Assembly (NCBI GenBank): GCA_036752345.1 | Contig: DAIOSV010000033.1 | Location: forward strand, 1-26,268 | From: UBA1715 sp036752345 | GTDB taxonomy: Bacteria; Bacteroidota; Bacteroidia; Bacteroidales; UBA1715 | Direction: 5' to 3' | DNA: 26,268 nucleotides | Shown: positions 16,164-23,957 of the stretch, piece after piece | How positions within the stretch are numbered: the first letter of the stretch is position 1 | Layout of the letters: every line of letters begins with the position of its first letter | Made by a program: the position numbers and the translations under genes | Notes under the pieces: model-generated | Seen by the model: the letters and a program-made list of their open reading frames with translations, nothing else | What the model was told of the DNA's origin: nothing | The model's database searches: none

Positions 16164-17087
16164 ATGAATAGACTTATACGATATATTACTTTTGTTGGTA
16201 TTACATTCTGTTCTGTGGAATCTTTTGCACAGAATGATATTGATGTTAGTCATTATATGTTTGACGAGATTAGTTACAATCCCGCATTTACCGGAGAAGG
16301 TGAAACATTTCGTGCATCACTTCTTGCCCGTAAACAATGGTTGGGATTTAATGGTTCTCCATTGTTGCAAACATTAAGTGTAGATGGAGCAACCAAGCAT
16401 TATGGCGGTTTTGGACTTCATGTTGTAAATGATAAATTAGGTTTTGAAAACAACGTAACGGCTACATTCAATTATTCTTATGGAGTAAATCTTTCTAAAA
16501 ATTCTCGATTAACAGCCGGATTTGCTGCGGGCATTATTGACCGCTATATTAATGCGTCGGATTTTATATATCAAGACCCAACTCAAACAGACCCGGACGG
16601 ATATTATGAAAACAACAACAATATAATACCAACACTGAATTTCGGTTTGAATTTGGCAGTTCAAAAATTTACCTTAGGAGCTTCTGCTACCCATATTGCC
16701 AATTCTCTATCGAATGCTACAATTAAAAAGTTGCCTCGCCACATATTCGGATATGCTAATTATACCTTTACTCCAAACCCAAAACTAGAGATAGTACCTT
16801 CTGTGCTTATTAAATATGGAAGTGCAAAGACTCAAGGAGAAGGCAATGTTACTGCTTATTTCAACCAAAAATTCTGGTTGGGTGCTTCATATCGATCTAA
16901 AGAATCAATAATTTTATTGGCAGGTATCATTTTACGTGAAAGAATCTTTATGGGATATTCTTTTGATTACAATATAGGTGAACATAGCCAATTCACGTAT
17001 GGTAGTCACGAAGTCTTTTTGTCATGGAGAATGCGAAAAGACCCACACCAAAAAGGATTTTATCAAAGTACACGATTGTTTAATTAA
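16164..17087 (+). CDS. PorP/SprF family type IX secretion system outer-membrane protein
   Basis: A 307-residue predicted outer-membrane beta-barrel with a signal peptide (about 1-23, ending ESFAQ). The family hallmarks are the early segment YMFDEISYNPAFTGEGE, ARKQWLGFNGSP, and the YGGFGLHVVNDKLG block, followed by alternating barrel strands up to the C-terminal region. PorP is a core T9SS protein in some species; SprF is the paralogue dedicated to surface localisation of the SprB adhesin in Flavobacterium. Three bases separate it from the OmpA-type gene and the whole trio is led by a type B substrate, so an SprF-like, substrate-dedicated role is the better guess. Confidence 0.92.
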   Translation: MNRLIRYITFVGITFCSVESFAQNDIDVSHYMFDEISYNPAFTGEGETFRASLLARKQWLGFNGSPLLQTLSVDGATKHYGGFGLHVVNDKLGFENNVTATFNYSYGVNLSKNSRLTAGFAAGIIDRYINASDFIYQDPTQTDPDGYYENNNNIIPTLNFGLNLAVQKFTLGASATHIANSLSNATIKKLPRHIFGYANYTFTPNPKLEIVPSVLIKYGSAKTQGEGNVTAYFNQKFWLGASYRSKESIILLAGIILRERIFMGYSFDYNIGEHSQFTYGSHEVFLSWRMRKDPHQKGFYQSTRLFN

Positions 17088-17094
17088 TTTTTAT

Positions 17095-17598
17095 ATGAAT
17101 AACGGCAAATATTTGATTAAAAATAAATTCGTTGCTATAGCCGATAGCAATATGGTAGAAGGAGAAAAAGCACTTATAGCAGAAAAAGATTTACCTAAAA
17201 ACTCAATCATTTTTTTATACGAAGCTCCATCAACAACAGTACGAACAAGAACTTCAATACAAGTTTCTAAAGACAGGCATGTAGAACCCGGTGATTTTGG
17301 TGCTTTCGCAAATCATTCGTGTTCTCCAAATACACAATTAATTGCAAACTTCGACGACGAGACATTGATAACGCAAGTTTTAATGATAACAATTTGTCCA
17401 ATCAAAAAAGGAGAGGAGATAGTCTTTGATTATGCAACGACGGAATCTCAAGTTACTAAAGAATTACAGGGAAAAAAGTGTTTATGCAAGTCGCCAAATT
17501 GTAGGAAAACAATCTATGGTTTCAACGATTTAAGCCTTGCTCAAAAGCAAACCTTGTTACTAGAAGGAATTACTGCAAGTTATTTGCACATTAACTAA
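17095..17598 (+). CDS. SET-domain protein (putative protein-lysine methyltransferase)
   Basis: A 167-residue protein that is nearly all SET domain. Visible are the SAM/knot motif NHSCSPN (73-79), the second core motif PIKKGEEIVFDYAT (102-115) with the likely catalytic Tyr113, and a post-SET-like CxCx4C cluster (Cys129, Cys131, Cys136), which with Cys76 could bind one zinc. There is no signal peptide, so it should act in the cytosol. The ATG at 17095, 7 bp after the porP stop, is chosen; an open frame reaches back to 16978 but overlaps porP and has no family similarity. SET enzymes transfer methyl groups from S-adenosylmethionine to lysines; the substrate here is unknown. recR follows after 4 bp, so it sits mid-operon. 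Confidence 0.88.
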   Translation: MNNGKYLIKNKFVAIADSNMVEGEKALIAEKDLPKNSIIFLYEAPSTTVRTRTSIQVSKDRHVEPGDFGAFANHSCSPNTQLIANFDDETLITQVLMITICPIKKGEEIVFDYATTESQVTKELQGKKCLCKSPNCRKTIYGFNDLSLAQKQTLLLEGITASYLHIN

Positions 17599-17602
17599 TA
17601 CC

Positions 17603-18226
17603 ATGGCTGATATACAATTACCATCAAGACATTTGGAGGTTGCTGTAAATGAAATAAGCAAATTGCCGGGAATAGGGAAGAAAAATGCCTTACGGTTAGC
17701 ATTGTATATTTTGCGTCAAGATGAGAATTATGCAAAAAGTTTAAGTGAAGCCATACTCAAGCTGAAGACTGAAATTCATTTTTGCAAGAAATGCCATACT
17801 ATTTCCGATTCGGATTTATGTGAAATATGTGCAAACCCGAGTCGCGACACCACTACGGTGTGTGTGGTAGAGAATGTAAACGATGTACTACTTGTAGAGC
17901 GCACCAATCAATATAAAGGAGTGTACCATGTATTAGGTGGCGTTATTTCGCCTATTGATGGTGTTTCACCGCTTGATTTGAATATTGCATCATTTGTTGA
18001 ACGATTGAAGGAAGGCGAAATTAAAGAAGTGATATTTGCTTTGCCGGTAACCACAGAAGGTGATACCACAAGTTTTTATTTGTTCAAGAAATTACAAGAT
18101 TTTCCATCGGTAAAGGTAAGTATGCTTGCTCGTGGAGTATCGGTTGGCGATGAGTTGGAGTATACAGACGAAGCCACGTTAGCCCGTTCTCTAAAAGATA
18201 GAATAGCATATTCAGTAAATGGCTAA
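17603..18226 (+). CDS. recR: Recombination mediator protein RecR
   Basis: RecR works with RecO (and RecF) to load RecA onto SSB-coated single-stranded DNA during gap repair. The 207 residues match the family. The N-terminal helix-hairpin-helix is seen at LPGIGKKNALRLA (21-33), the C4 zinc finger at Cys61, Cys64, Cys73 and Cys76, and the TOPRIM domain from VCVVENVNDVLLVE (86-99) through YHVLGGVISPIDGVSP (108-123). The start at 17603 gives the expected N-terminus and is 4 bp after the SET gene, so the gene is probably co-transcribed with it and possibly with the T9SS genes. A bidirectional terminator follows. Confidence 0.96.
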   Translation: MADIQLPSRHLEVAVNEISKLPGIGKKNALRLALYILRQDENYAKSLSEAILKLKTEIHFCKKCHTISDSDLCEICANPSRDTTTVCVVENVNDVLLVERTNQYKGVYHVLGGVISPIDGVSPLDLNIASFVERLKEGEIKEVIFALPVTTEGDTTSFYLFKKLQDFPSVKVSMLARGVSVGDELEYTDEATLARSLKDRIAYSVNG

Positions 18227-18253
18227 GAACAACCTTTAGTTACGTTGTTTCAT

Positions 18254-18290
18254 AAAAAAAACCTTGATGAATTTTCACCAAGGTTTTTTT
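18254..18290. terminator. Bidirectional rho-independent terminator between recR and the FISUMP lipoprotein gene
   Basis: AAAAAAAACCTTG (18254-18266) pairs with CAAGGTTTTTTT (18279-18290) around a 12-base loop, giving T-runs on both strands. It lies 27 bp after recR (+) and 21 bp after the convergent minus-strand gene. Confidence 0.85.
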
Positions 18291-18311
18291 ATGTTGTAGG
18301 AATACTAATTC

Positions 18312-19088
18312 CTATTTCTTAGCCGATAATAAAAGAGAATCAGCAATTGCAGAAGCAACGGTATCAACTACTTCTTTTCGAGCATTGTCTGCTGAGTATT
18401 TGCGAACGCAACGAACGCTCAAACCGGCAGTTCTACCAATATGACTTATATTAATTCCTAGATATTTCTTAGTACTATCGGTTGATACATTTTTCATCAA
18501 AATATACATAGCATTTTGTTCATTGTGATGATTTTTTGTCCACCATAAACCAAGTTTATCTTTTTCATAGAAAACGCCATTTCTTTCGCGGAAACCTGAA
18601 GCAGAAGCTTGAAATCCAGACGCATCCCAGCCTATAGTTGTTGGAACTTTATCCCAACCTGTCGCATTTTCAACGTTTGCATAGGTAGCAGCTAGTTGTA
18701 GCCAATCTGCATCTTCAGGAACCGTCCAACCTTCAGGACACAATTTGTCAGAACTTGCTGCAGCCCAGTTATAAAGAACTTCAGCATTTTCTTCATTATT
18801 GTATGTTGCATATGCAGCATCTTTGGCTTCTGACCATGCTTTTTCGTTGGCAATATTTTTTATTGGTGTTCCATCATTCAATTTGGTTGTCTTCAAGTTT
18901 GACGCAAACCATTCGTTATCACCAATTTTGATGGTTTTGTACGTATTTCCGTCAACGTCAGTTACTGTTGATACAACATCTTTTGAATTAGCTTGCGGAC
19001 AACGGGTATAGTTAGCTTCTTGTGTATCTTGGCTACATGCAGCAAAGAGAGTTATAGAAGAAGATAGTATTACAATTACTTTTTTCAT
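18312..19088 (-). CDS. FISUMP-domain (Fibrobacter succinogenes major paralogous domain) lipoprotein
   Basis: A 258-residue predicted lipoprotein: signal peptide with lipobox LFAAC, lipidated Cys at residue 18. Most of the mature protein is one FISUMP domain, recognised by TDVDGNTYKTIKIGDNEWFASNLKTT near the N-terminus (split here as VDGNTYKTIKIGD and NEWFASNLK), CPEGWTVPEDADWLQL in the middle, SGFRERNGVFYEKDKLGLWW and the terminal LSVRCVRK. The fold is related to C-type lectin/formylglycine-generating-enzyme-like domains of unknown function found on Bacteroidota surfaces. A charged, helical tail (about 232-258) follows. It begins 29 bp after the sugar-symporter gene and is probably co-transcribed with it. 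Role unknown; carbohydrate or surface binding is conjecture. Confidence 0.85.
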   Translation of the reverse strand: MKKVIVILSSSITLFAACSQDTQEANYTRCPQANSKDVVSTVTDVDGNTYKTIKIGDNEWFASNLKTTKLNDGTPIKNIANEKAWSEAKDAAYATYNNEENAEVLYNWAAASSDKLCPEGWTVPEDADWLQLAATYANVENATGWDKVPTTIGWDASGFQASASGFRERNGVFYEKDKLGLWWTKNHHNEQNAMYILMKNVSTDSTKKYLGINISHIGRTAGLSVRCVRKYSADNARKEVVDTVASAIADSLLLSAKK

Positions 19089-19117
19089 CGTTTTTTAATT
19101 TATCGTTATTATTCTCG

Positions 19118-20635
19118 TTATACAGTAGCTTCTGTTGAAATTCCGGCAGCTCTTTTTCTTAATATCTCTTGAATTTCATGAACTTTTGCTTTTGATAATG
19201 GATATCTCCAAATCAAGACAATTGTAAGTATCATTGAGATAGTTGGAATAATCACATACATTTTACGAACCAAGTCCAAGTCAGCAACTGAAACAATTGG
19301 GTTTGCTCCATCAATACCAACAAGTACAAGTACGTATCCGGCAATGATTGAAACTAAAGCAATAGCCAACTTAATCAAGAATCCAGAAACTGCAGTGAAC
19401 ATACCTTCACGACGGCTACCGTTTTCGTATTCATCGTAGTCACAAATATCAGCGGTGAAAGCACCAATCAAAGGCCAGCACATTGCCAATCCCATGTTGA
19501 TAATTACCGGAGGAAATACAGCCAAGAATGGGGCAGTTGGGGTAAATAAGAACCAACTAGAAACATAACCAATAATTGCAATTGACGAACCCATAATTAA
19601 TAAGGTACGTTTGTCAAAGAATTTTGCAATACGGTTAACAATAATTACCATCAAGATTTGTGTTGCCGGTTGTAAAATTGCAGTGTAAACGCCAATGTGA
19701 CCAGCTAATTCTTTATGTGTGACAAATGAGTCTTCAAAAGAGAATGTCAACGGATGATGCCATGACCAGTTGAAAATACTGTGCATACCATCAGAACATA
19801 CATGGTACATTGAAATGTAACCAAGTAAAGGCAACATGAAAAATAATGCAACATATACAAAGAACAAAGCACCCATTAACAAAAGGAATGGTTTTGATTT
19901 GAATGTAACAACCAACGAAGGCCAGAATGGGTCTTTCTTTTGAGATTGTGTACGAACCATATTTTTTTCTCTACAGAAAACAGAAGGAATAATACCGAAG
20001 ATGATAATAAGTGCACCAACTATAAGTCCTAAATTACGAGCTCCGTCAACTTCATCGCCACTTCCTTTCATGAAATCCATTTGACAAATCAAGTACGCAG
20101 AACCAATCAAAATACCAATAACATAAGAGAATATTGATTTATATGTCTGCAACTTGGTGCGTTCGGTGTAATCTTCTTCCAACTCAAGTCCAAGAGCGCC
20201 ATAAGGCATTTGCCAAATAGCCATTACAATGTAAAAGATAGAAACAATTCCTATGAAATATACTGTTTGGAATGTTCCAGGATTGCGAGGAGTAAACCAA
20301 ATAGCCATAAATGCTAATGCTAATATAATAGCACCAACAAATATCCATGGACGTCGACGTCCCCATTTGGTACGCGTATTATCACTGAGGTTACCAAAAA
20401 ACGTGTCGGAAAATCCTTCAATAAATTTTGAAGCACTCGTTGCAATACTAATCACAACAGGACTTACGCCCATACCGATCTGGAAAATGTTAAAGCTTAA
20501 CGAGGGGAATACGTTCATCGCCAAGTTTTCGGCGATACCTCCGCTGGCCCACGCTAATTTCTCGCCGCCCGAAGACATTGATTTAGACTCTTCTTTTTGA
20601 GAAGAATTTTGGACTTGATTTTCTGAATTATCCAT
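19118..20635 (-). CDS. GPH-family (glycoside-pentoside-hexuronide) sugar:cation symporter, MFS superfamily
   Basis: A 505-residue inner-membrane transporter with about 12 hydrophobic spans after a hydrophilic N-terminus (1-25). Family marks are GGEKLAWASGGIAENL (23-38), the first-loop motif GNLSDNTRTKWGRRRPWIF (81-99), MPYGALGLELEEDYTERTKL after helix 4 (in two parts), and DICDYDEYENGSRREGMF in the C-terminal half. Glu73 and Asp77 fall where MelB has its cation-site aspartates (Asp55/Asp59), which is my inference. Such proteins import glycosides or disaccharides with Na+ or H+. No glycosidase is adjacent, so the sugar is unknown. A -7 element lies upstream at 20665-20672. Confidence 0.9.
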   Translation of the reverse strand: MDNSENQVQNSSQKEESKSMSSGGEKLAWASGGIAENLAMNVFPSLSFNIFQIGMGVSPVVISIATSASKFIEGFSDTFFGNLSDNTRTKWGRRRPWIFVGAIILALAFMAIWFTPRNPGTFQTVYFIGIVSIFYIVMAIWQMPYGALGLELEEDYTERTKLQTYKSIFSYVIGILIGSAYLICQMDFMKGSGDEVDGARNLGLIVGALIIIFGIIPSVFCREKNMVRTQSQKKDPFWPSLVVTFKSKPFLLLMGALFFVYVALFFMLPLLGYISMYHVCSDGMHSIFNWSWHHPLTFSFEDSFVTHKELAGHIGVYTAILQPATQILMVIIVNRIAKFFDKRTLLIMGSSIAIIGYVSSWFLFTPTAPFLAVFPPVIINMGLAMCWPLIGAFTADICDYDEYENGSRREGMFTAVSGFLIKLAIALVSIIAGYVLVLVGIDGANPIVSVADLDLVRKMYVIIPTISMILTIVLIWRYPLSKAKVHEIQEILRKRAAGISTEATV

Positions 20636-20664
20636 AGAAATAATTTATATTAATTTAATTTTCA

Positions 20665-20672
20665 CAAATGTA
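20665..20672 (-). promoter_or_regulatory. -7 promoter element for the sugar symporter gene
   Basis: Read on the minus strand this is TACATTTG, a match to TAnnTTTG, 29 bases before the symporter ATG. No TTTG lies 19-21 bases upstream; a TTG at 24 is the nearest. Confidence 0.45.
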
Positions 20673-20691
20673 TGAATTCTTCTTAAACTAG

Positions 20692-20757
20692 CAGTACAAC
20701 AATTGACGTAAAATAGCGTTATAGTCCTTTTTTTTACTTCGCTATATTGTTGTGCTG
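20692..20757. repeat. 12-bp inverted repeat spanning the cysE 3' end
   Basis: CAGTACAACAAT (20692-20703) is the inverted copy of ATTGTTGTGCTG (20746-20757) with one G-U-compatible mismatch and a 42-base spacer holding an 8-T run. One arm is inside the end of cysE. In the transcript it would give a long-loop hairpin at the cysE 3' end, possibly protecting or terminating it. Confidence 0.4.
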
Positions 20758-21633
20758 TGATTGTGAGTAGAGTACTTTTGAATCTGGTTCTACATCATGC
20801 GTTACCCATACGTTAGCTCCAATTACGGAATTTTTACCAATGGTAATTCTTCCTAGCAATGTTGCATTTGAGTATATGATAACATTGTCTTCAACAATAG
20901 GGTGACGAGGTATACCTTTTATTGGATTACCTTCTTCATCTAGAGGAAAGTTTTTCGCTCCAAGTGTAACACCTTGATATAGTTGCACATGATTGCCTAT
21001 GATACACGTTGCACCAATTACTACGCCGGTGCCATGGTCTATGGTGAAATATTCTCCAATTTCTGCAGCCGGATGTATGTCAATTCCGGTAATTGAGTGA
21101 GCCATTTCGGTGATAATTCTCGGAATTAAAGGAACTCCTATTTTTAATAGCTCATGCGCTGCGCGATAGTGTAATAATGTTTTGATTACCGGATAACAAA
21201 ATATGATTTCGCCAAACGAAATTGCAGCCGGATCGCCATTGTATGCTGCTTCTATATCAAGAGCAAGCATATTCCGAATAGCGGGGAGACGTTTGATAAA
21301 TTCAATGGTAAGCGTTTCAGCTTGTTCCAATGCTGCTTCGCACGATAAACTTTCGTCGGCAAACAACAATCCACGTTGAATTTGGCGAGAAAGACGGTCA
21401 TATAGTTTATCTACATTGACACCGGTATAAAACTCAATGGTGTCTTCTTTCATTGCTGCATGGCCAAAATATCCGGGAAAAATAATTTCTTGTATAGTTT
21501 GAACAACTGCCTCCAATTCCTTTACCGACGGCATTGAAATGCCATGTGTTGGCTCATGATATACTAGATTGTAAGATTCTGGATTGGATAATTTTTTAAC
21601 TGTCTCTAAGAGTTGTTTTCTCGTTGTATCCAT
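20734..21633 (-). CDS. cysE: Serine O-acetyltransferase
   Basis: The enzyme makes O-acetylserine from serine and acetyl-CoA, the first committed step of cysteine synthesis. The protein has 299 residues: an alpha-helical N-terminal domain (about 1-175) and a left-handed beta-helix of hexapeptide repeats (about 184-285). The active-site block GIDIHPAAEIGEYFTIDHGTG is split as IDIHPAAEIG (184-193) and TIDHGTGVVIG (197-207); Asp185 and His200 match the catalytic Asp143/His158 of E. coli CysE, with the same spacing. The C-terminus is unlike the E. coli tail that binds cysteine synthase. The start codon overlaps the rnr stop by one base (TAATG), so translation is probably coupled to rnr. No cysK is next to it. 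Confidence 0.92.
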   Translation of the reverse strand: MDTTRKQLLETVKKLSNPESYNLVYHEPTHGISMPSVKELEAVVQTIQEIIFPGYFGHAAMKEDTIEFYTGVNVDKLYDRLSRQIQRGLLFADESLSCEAALEQAETLTIEFIKRLPAIRNMLALDIEAAYNGDPAAISFGEIIFCYPVIKTLLHYRAAHELLKIGVPLIPRIITEMAHSITGIDIHPAAEIGEYFTIDHGTGVVIGATCIIGNHVQLYQGVTLGAKNFPLDEEGNPIKGIPRHPIVEDNVIIYSNATLLGRITIGKNSVIGANVWVTHDVEPDSKVLYSQSQHNNIAK

Positions 21634-23789
21634 TATTTCTTTGTGTCTTGTTGTTCTTCTTCAGTAACTAATATGTAATCCAATTGGCGTTTAACCAAAT
21701 CGGCACGTGCAATTTTTACACTAACCTTATCACCTAATGTAAATTCTTTGCCGGTATAACGTCCACGGAGGCAATAGTTTCTATCGTCAAATGAATACAT
21801 ATCATCCGACAAGTCTCTAATTGATACCATACCTTCGCACAATGATTCATCGAGTTCAACGTAGAATCCCCATTCAGTAATACTTGAAATAGTTCCGTTA
21901 AATATCTCACCTACATGGTCTTTCATGAATTCTACTTGCTTGTATTTTATAGAAGCTCGTTCAGCATTTGCAGCTAATTGTTCACGTGCAGAAGCGTGTT
22001 TGCAATATTCTTCATATTCTTCTTGTGGAACGCTTGTCTTTTTTTGAAGGTATCTATCTAGTAAGCGATGTACCATCATATCTGGATAGCGGCGGATAGG
22101 AGAGGTAAAGTGGCAATAAAAATCGAATGCCAACCCATAGTGACCAATATTTTCAGTAGTATAGATTGCTTTTGCCATTGAACGGACAGCCAATCCTGAA
22201 AAAATATCTGCTTCTGTTTTGCCTTTCAATCCATCAAGCAATTCATTGATAGATTTTGACGTCTTGATGCCTCCTGTAGTGTTAATTTTAAATCCGAATT
22301 TTTTAATAAAATTAGAAAAGTCTTTTAATTTCATTTCGTCAGGATTGTCGTGTACACGATACACAAACGTTGGTGCTGGATTTCGTTTACCAACAAATTC
22401 AGCTACTTTTTTGTTTGCCAATAGCATGAATTCCTCAATTAGTTTGTTGGCATCTTTTGATTCTTTATAATACACACCAATTGGGTGGCCTTCATTGTCT
22501 AGCTTAAACTTAACTTCTCGGCGATCAAAAGAAATCGCTCCTTTTTCATAACGACGAGCACGCATTTTCTTTGCAAGTGTGTCAAACGTAGTAATTTCTT
22601 CAACCAAGTTCCCTTCGTGAGTTTCTATTACTTTTTGAGCTTGTTCGTATGAGAATCGAAAATTGGAACGAATAATTGTTCTCCCAAACCATTCTTTAAG
22701 CACATTCGCATCTTTATCAAGGGTAAAAACTGCTGAAAATGTGAGCTTATCTTCATCAGGACGAAGTGAACAAACGTTATTTGAAAGTTTTTCGGGTAAC
22801 ATTGGAACTACGCGGTCAACCAAATATACGGAAGTTCCTCGGCGTTGTGCTTCTTCTTCAAGTTTTGTTTCGGGGCGTACGTAGTAGGTTACATCGGCAA
22901 TATGAACGCCTATTTGGTAATTGCCATCTGGCAAAAATTCAATAGAAAGAGCATCGTCAAAATCCTTTGCATCGGCAGGGTCAATAGTGAATGTAGTTGC
23001 ACTACGAAAATCGCGACGACTCTTTATTTCTGACTCTGGAATTGCATCGGGGAGAGCGTTTGCCTCGTCTTCCAATTCTTTCGTAAAGCGATAGGGGAGG
23101 TCAAATTCTTCAAGTATAGCATTCATTTCGGTTTCGTTGTTACCAACTTCACCAAGTACTTTTACAACACGTCCGATAGGATTCTTTGCTTTTTGTGGCC
23201 AGTCAATTATTTGAACTACAACTTTTTGTCCGTTTTTAGCATCAAGAATATCTTCGTTTGAAATAAATATGTCATAAGGAATATATCGTTTATCTACAAT
23301 GACAAACGCATATTTCTTGTTGCGTTCAATTATTCCTACAAATTCTCGTTTACCTTCTTCTAAAATCTCGACAACTTCACCTTCCAAACGAGAGCGGCGG
23401 CCGTGATTAGCAAACAAGGCAACTTTCACTAAATCATTATTTAAAGCATGCTTTAAGTTTGTAGAGGCTATGTACACATCTTCTTCAAGTTGTCCGCTTA
23501 CTACATATGCAGTGCCGTATGGGGTAAGGTCTACACGACCAGTTATATATCCCATTTTTGATTTTAGGCGATATTTTCCATTTTGACATTCTTCAATTTC
23601 TCCTTTTTCTAATAAAGAGGTCAAGTATTTGTTGGTGGTAATCAATCCTTCTTTGTTGTTGATACCCAAATATGTTGCAATCTGTCTGTTATTTATAGGT
23701 TTCTTTGGAAATTTTCTAAATATTGATAAAATATCGTTCGTAATTTCTGCCGGAGTGGATTGTCTATATTGTTCGTTTTTTCGGGCCAT
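21633..23789 (-). CDS. rnr: Ribonuclease R (RNB-family 3'-5' exoribonuclease)
   Basis: A cytosolic processive hydrolase that degrades structured RNA from the 3' end. The 718 residues are ordered as an N-terminal winged-helix-like domain (about 12-75), cold-shock/OB domains (about 80-215), the RNB catalytic core (about 258-600) and a C-terminal S1 domain (about 630-712; GEIFNGTISSITEWGFYVEL). The active-site signature TIDPADAKDFDDALS contains Asp270, Asp276, Asp278 and Asp279 with the same spacing as the metal-binding aspartates of E. coli RNase II (201, 207, 209, 210). A Lys-rich tail is short. The gene leads a two-gene unit with cysE. Its 168-bp upstream region faces the divergent barrel gene; no clear promoter was seen on this strand. 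Confidence 0.96.
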   Translation of the reverse strand: MARKNEQYRQSTPAEITNDILSIFRKFPKKPINNRQIATYLGINNKEGLITTNKYLTSLLEKGEIEECQNGKYRLKSKMGYITGRVDLTPYGTAYVVSGQLEEDVYIASTNLKHALNNDLVKVALFANHGRRSRLEGEVVEILEEGKREFVGIIERNKKYAFVIVDKRYIPYDIFISNEDILDAKNGQKVVVQIIDWPQKAKNPIGRVVKVLGEVGNNETEMNAILEEFDLPYRFTKELEDEANALPDAIPESEIKSRRDFRSATTFTIDPADAKDFDDALSIEFLPDGNYQIGVHIADVTYYVRPETKLEEEAQRRGTSVYLVDRVVPMLPEKLSNNVCSLRPDEDKLTFSAVFTLDKDANVLKEWFGRTIIRSNFRFSYEQAQKVIETHEGNLVEEITTFDTLAKKMRARRYEKGAISFDRREVKFKLDNEGHPIGVYYKESKDANKLIEEFMLLANKKVAEFVGKRNPAPTFVYRVHDNPDEMKLKDFSNFIKKFGFKINTTGGIKTSKSINELLDGLKGKTEADIFSGLAVRSMAKAIYTTENIGHYGLAFDFYCHFTSPIRRYPDMMVHRLLDRYLQKKTSVPQEEYEEYCKHASAREQLAANAERASIKYKQVEFMKDHVGEIFNGTISSITEWGFYVELDESLCEGMVSIRDLSDDMYSFDDRNYCLRGRYTGKEFTLGDKVSVKIARADLVKRQLDYILVTEEEQQDTKK

Positions 23790-23899
23790 ATATGTTGTTT
23801 TAATTTAACTCTACAATAATACGCAAAAAATCGTACTTTATCGCAACCAATAGGCGAAATTACTTATTAACAAATCAATCTTTTATTCAACAGAATGAA

Positions 23900-23928
23900 T
23901 TTGAAATTACGGCTATTTAATATATTTG
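23900..23928 (+). promoter_or_regulatory. Promoter of the barrel/MuiA operon
   Basis: TTTG (23900-23903), a 17-base spacer and TATATTTG (23921-23928, exact TAnnTTTG) lie 29 bases before the ATG at 23958. The spacer is two bases shorter than usual. Confidence 0.6.
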
Positions 23929-23957
23929 TATAATTGATTAAAAACCTCTGAAAATAT

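Noticed and set aside
16978..17094. 39-residue N-terminal extension of the SET protein
   Set aside because: It overlaps the 3' end of porP in another frame; the ATG at 17095 gives a complete SET domain with normal spacing.
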